This document shows positions 61,388 through 64,000 of a stretch of DNA of 64,000 nucleotides, piece after piece (the first letter of the stretch is position 1; each line of letters opens with the position of its first letter). Source of the stretch: a virus. The DNA lies in the IMG/VR virus record IMGVR_UViG_3300050119_000104, positions 53,460 through 117,459 of that record. One strand, written 5' to 3'. Position numbers and translations under genes: made by a program. The notes below the pieces were generated by a model, which ran no database searches, was not told the origin of the DNA, and was given only the letters and a program-made list of their open reading frames with translations.

Positions 61388-61897
61388 TCATTTCTTTGCC
61401 TTAGCGTCTTTGTCCGGGGGTGTCAAACTCAAAGTATGGACGGGAGCCCGACATTGATTGTGTCTGCGGATAGCAGCGTACACGGCATCGCGCGCCGACC
61501 GCCCGCATTCTAGGGCGGTTATACCATGTTCTTTACCAGAACCGATGGCATGGTAGCTCTCACCGATCTCGAATAGACCGCCGGTCCAATGCGTCAGCTT
61601 ATTTTCATCGTTCGGCTCATCCACTTGAATGTGAAAGATGCGACCCTTCGGCAGCACAAGGATGGCGCAATAGTCCATCTGCAATTCTAGTAGTTGTTTT
61701 CGGCTTGGCAAACCACCCGGCGTCTTGACCCGCGCCAGCAATTCTCGGAATGCGCGCGAGTCATCGTCGCCAGCTTCACCTAGCAGTGCGCCGGAGGGTA
61801 AGCGCACGATCTTGGTAGCGCGCGTGACTAAATATTGATCCTCAGACCATGCTGAGTCACATGCTAGGATACCATCCTTGTAACAAATAATGGTCAA
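61388..61897 (-). CDS. HslV-like Ntn hydrolase (proteasome-beta fold)
   Basis: 169 residues, TTG start (AGGTGA upstream). Seen: (M)TIICYKDGILACDSAWSEDQYLVTRATKIVRLPSGALLGEAGDDDSR, which puts Thr right after the initiator with Asp (ACDS) and Lys (TKIV) in proteasome-beta positions. Then YCAILVLPKGRIFHIQ, YHAIGSGKEHGITALECGRSARDAVYAAIRR follow. Known: phage relatives exist; the substrate is unknown. The rare TTG start suggests low expression. Confidence 0.75.
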   Translation of the reverse strand: MTIICYKDGILACDSAWSEDQYLVTRATKIVRLPSGALLGEAGDDDSRAFRELLARVKTPGGLPSRKQLLELQMDYCAILVLPKGRIFHIQVDEPNDENKLTHWTGGLFEIGESYHAIGSGKEHGITALECGRSARDAVYAAIRRHNQCRAPVHTLSLTPPDKDAKAKK

Positions 61898-61942
61898 AGG
61901 TCACCTAACTGTGACGCCGCAAGCGTTGGGCGTCATTCCTTT

Positions 61943-62410
61943 CTATTCCTTGCGCGGTCGGGCCCCGTGAATTTCCATCACGTGAACAGCGACGGCGGCA
62001 ATCTTGCGCATGTGATTGATCACGTCATTGTTGTCCTTGTCGTAGTACCAGTGATGCTTGGCATCCGAGAGCAACTTTTCCAGAATGAGCAACTGACCCG
62101 GCAGACTCGTCGGCTGCCGATGCTGGTCCTGGAAGGCGCGCTCAGTATCGATAGCATCGTAGGCATCACAGCGTACCTTCGGAATGAGTCGGCCGTCAAC
62201 CTTGCCGCTGGCGAGCGCCAGAACGATGTAGCAATCATCCGCCACATCCTGGTATTTGCTCGTCGGGCAATCCATGAGAGTGCTCACGCCCCCTCCCGCT
62301 TTTCGGAGCACCTGTTTAGCGTCCTCTTTTCCCAATTTAGGATGGTAGACGATTGCACGCAAAAGGTACGCGATATCCTCGAACGAAAGAGGGTGAAGAG
62401 AACGGCTCAT
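61943..62410 (-). CDS. Conserved early protein of unknown function
   Basis: 155 residues from ATG 62410, AGGAGATAG upstream. A frame opening at 62485 inside an element remnant is rejected as the start. Seen: FEDIAYLLRAIVYHPKLGKEDAKQVLRKAGG, KYQDVADDCYIVLALASGK, then LLILEKLLSDAKHHWYYDKDNNDVINHMRKIAAVAVHVMEIHGA, a phage-typical helical end. Function unknown. Confidence 0.6.
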   Translation of the reverse strand: MSRSLHPLSFEDIAYLLRAIVYHPKLGKEDAKQVLRKAGGGVSTLMDCPTSKYQDVADDCYIVLALASGKVDGRLIPKVRCDAYDAIDTERAFQDQHRQPTSLPGQLLILEKLLSDAKHHWYYDKDNNDVINHMRKIAAVAVHVMEIHGARPRKE

Positions 62411-62433
62411 GTTGCTATCTCCTGTCCGAGAAC

Positions 62434-62508
62434 CGCGCAGAGTGCTCTGCGTCCTGTAAAGGAGAGCCGGGTTCGTGTCGCCCATTGGGCGTCAACCGGA
62501 TAAGCACG
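62434..62508 (+). repeat. Solo right end of the 241-bp element
   Basis: 75 bp matching the last part of the element: palindrome GCGCAGAGTGCTCTGCG, then ...CATTGGGCGTCAACCGGATAAGCACG. The left two thirds are missing and no target duplication is seen. It lies between two early genes, five bases from the stop of the HIRAN gene. Confidence 0.85.
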
Positions 62509-62513
62509 GAACG

Positions 62514-62840
62514 TCATGCGGCCTCCGGTTCTGGCTCGGATTTGCCATCTTCCCATTTGATGCGTAGCACACCGGGCAATGGCCTGGGCGATTTGTAGAC
62601 GCGATATTTGAATTCCGCACCTTGATCAACCTGTGGTGCTAACTCTTTCGCAAACCCCTTCGGAACATAGCCGAGCTTTTTCGCACCATAATAGATCGCG
62701 ACCGCATTCGCGTCGAACTTGTTGGTGGGCTCTCGTTTGAGAATCAAAGGAACATTCGACCGCAAGCGCTCGATCAGTGGCCACGCGCCGGGCAAGAAGC
62801 TCGTTCCGGCGATTGAGAAATCTCTTTGCTGAATAGTCAT
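62514..62840 (-). CDS. Stand-alone HIRAN-domain protein
   Basis: 108 residues. Seen: FSIAGTSFLPGAWPLIERLRSNVPLILKREPTNKFDANAVAIYYGAKKLGYVPKGFAKELAP, the HIRAN core (aG...f...........l.ReP.N..D.nAi.v....kiGyvp...a..la). An acidic tail follows. Known: HIRAN binds DNA 3' ends, usually fused to SNF2 helicases. Here the SNF2 helicase is separate at 46927, so they may cooperate. The start overlaps the stop of a 30-codon frame opened by the tnpB element (ATGA). Confidence 0.8.
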   Translation of the reverse strand: MTIQQRDFSIAGTSFLPGAWPLIERLRSNVPLILKREPTNKFDANAVAIYYGAKKLGYVPKGFAKELAPQVDQGAEFKYRVYKSPRPLPGVLRIKWEDGKSEPEPEAA

Positions 62841-62884
62841 CGGTGCTGGTTATCCTCCGCCACGGGTTTCGGAATTGAAAGTGT

Positions 62885-64000
62885 CGTGCTTATCCGGTTG
62901 ACACCCACAACCTCTTTATCTTGGGTCATGCGGCCCTCCGGCTTTCGTCTCCACGACGCTGAGCACTCAGCGCGAGAATGTTCCGTGCGGCATTTGTGTC
63001 ACGGTCATGGACCGCTCCGCATCCGCCGCACATCCATTCCCTTATTCCAAGCTCTGCGATACCTTTAGGGCCACAACGCGCACCGCACGTTGAACAGAGT
63101 TGGGAAGTCCATCGCTCATCGGCCTCAATGTACGTCGCCCCGTGCCTGCTGGCCTTGTAGCGGAGCGCCGACCGGAACGAGGACCAAGAGGCGTCGAGCA
63201 CGGATTTAGCCATCCGTGTTCGGGCCATCTGCGCCGCGTTCACATTGCCGACGACGATCAGGCGATTGTCCGCAGCGATGCGGGCCGTCGCCTTATGGAT
63301 GTGATCTTTCCGGGCATTCGCGATCTTGGCATGAATAGCCTTGGTGCGCTTGCGGTTACCGGCGCGCTGCGCCGTGGCAAGTGCCCGTTCGTATTGGCGG
63401 TAGTGGCGGAGCGCGGGGACCGAAGTGCCATCGCTGCACGCCGCAAGGGTTTTCAGCCCCAAATCAATGCCGATTTCGCCGTTGCCTATAGGCAAATCGG
63501 CAACATCGACGTGGAAGCACACGTACCAGCGTCCGCGTGCATCCTCGACGAACGCTCCACCTTTTGCGGTTGGCGGTAATGGCCGTCGCGCTTGCCAGAA
63601 ATGGTAGACCTTGCCGAGATAGGTGATCGTGTTGGCTGATACCTGACGGCTCTGACCCTGAAACGGTATCCAGCCCAAAGCGCGCGATCCGCGCCAGCGC
63701 AATGAGCGCTTTGCCTTGTCGCGACTCCGCGCATACTGCTCGCACACCGAGCCGACCGTCTGCGCATGAATGCCCAAGTCCTTCGACGTGCCTTTGGTCA
63801 TCCGTTGTAGGTCGAAATGCGACGGCCATTTGCGCTTCGGCGACCCATCGCGGTAGCGCGCCTCGATGTCATGCTGTACCTCGTTGCAGTAATTCCAGAC
63901 GACGTTGCACGCTTTCGCATGCCGCCGAAGGGTCTTTTTGGCGGAGCGGTCCTTGATGCGATAGCGGTAAGTCAAGATCATCTGGGTTTAGTACCTGTGG
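62885..64000 (-). mobile_element. TnpB element with terminal inverted repeats, copy 2 (cut by window end)
   Basis: Starts CGTGCTTATCCGGTTGACAC at 62885. All 1116 visible bases appear identical to 39768-40883, so about 22 bp remain outside. The flank before it is GAAAGTGT; a matching octamer just beyond the window would prove a target duplication. Downstream of tnpB an element-opened frame (62837-62929, 30 residues) couples to the HIRAN gene. Confidence 0.88.
62926..63981 (-). CDS. tnpB: TnpB nuclease with altered RuvC-II site, copy 2
   Basis: 351 residues, same protein as at 39809, including Gly in place of the RuvC-II Glu (VVGNVNA). Apparent 100% DNA identity between the copies, 23 kb apart, indicates very recent transposition or gene convers­ion. 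The stop overlaps an ATG (ATGA) as in copy 1. Confidence 0.92.
   Translation of the reverse strand: MILTYRYRIKDRSAKKTLRRHAKACNVVWNYCNEVQHDIEARYRDGSPKRKWPSHFDLQRMTKGTSKDLGIHAQTVGSVCEQYARSRDKAKRSLRWRGSRALGWIPFQGQSRQVSANTITYLGKVYHFWQARRPLPPTAKGGAFVEDARGRWYVCFHVDVADLPIGNGEIGIDLGLKTLAACSDGTSVPALRHYRQYERALATAQRAGNRKRTKAIHAKIANARKDHIHKATARIAADNRLIVVGNVNAAQMARTRMAKSVLDASWSSFRSALRYKASRHGATYIEADERWTSQLCSTCGARCGPKGIAELGIREWMCGGCGAVHDRDTNAARNILALSAQRRGDESRRAA

Overview
This window is part of the genome of a tailed, siphovirus-like bacteriophage or prophage. The evidence is a plus-strand head-tail-lysis block (major capsid protein, tail tube, frameshifted tail-assembly chaperone, tape measure, tail tip, fibres, holin-like genes, SAR-type lysozyme). 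A minus-strand early/replication block follows (family A DNA polymerase, SNF2-type helicase, VRR-NUC-like and Cas4-like nucleases, DUF2815-type ssDNA-binding protein, dCTP deaminase). The moderately high GC content, many ATGA-coupled small genes and a LPS/heptose-style sugar gene suggest a Gram-negative, probably alphaproteobacterial (Rhizobiales-like) host; that host call is inference. Terminase, portal and any integrase are not in the window. Both edges cut through features: a fibre gene on the left and a TnpB element on the right.

Layout. 1-4.5 kb: two fibre/adhesin-type genes and a glycosyltransferase. 4.98-14.3 kb: capsid, head-tail connector-type genes, tail tube, chaperone with a -1 slippery site, tape measure. 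14.3-22.7 kb: small tail genes, tail hub/tip and fibre-like proteins. 22.7-29.3 kb: a sugar module with four or five glycosyltransferase-like genes plus GDP-mannose 4,6-dehydratase (interrupted by an intein) and GDP-L-fucose synthase, so the phage can make GDP-fucose and probably transfers it. 29.4-30.3 kb: tRNA-Ala, tRNA-Gln and a tRNA-Pro-like gene. 30.3-36.1 kb: lysis and membrane genes, interrupted by a canonical tnpB, plus a frameshifted PAS-domain gene. 36.15-36.3 kb: convergent transcription boundary with a terminator and a tRNA-like remnant. 36.3-64 kb: minus-strand early genes, densely packed with ATGA/GTGA overlaps.

The most unusual feature is a family of small mobile elements in the early region. 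Two identical tnpB-bearing units (39768-40905 and 62885-end) and two 241-bp non-coding units (42355-42595, 48559-48799) share the same terminal inverted repeat (core CTTATCCGGTTGACRCCC). Both 241-bp units have perfect 8-bp target-site duplications, which is not expected for HUH-type IS200/IS605 elements. The non-coding units keep a palindrome also found at the tnpB 3' end, with a compensatory base change, so they may carry an omega-RNA-like scaffold. Two further relics (57983-58067 and 62434-62508) belong to the same family. No transposase for them is visible.

Three inteins are present. One is in the nucleotide-sugar enzyme Gmd and two are in DNA polymerase. One polymerase intein starts with Pro and shows class-3-like features. 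The other is overlapped, out of frame, by the remains of an HNH homing endonuclease.
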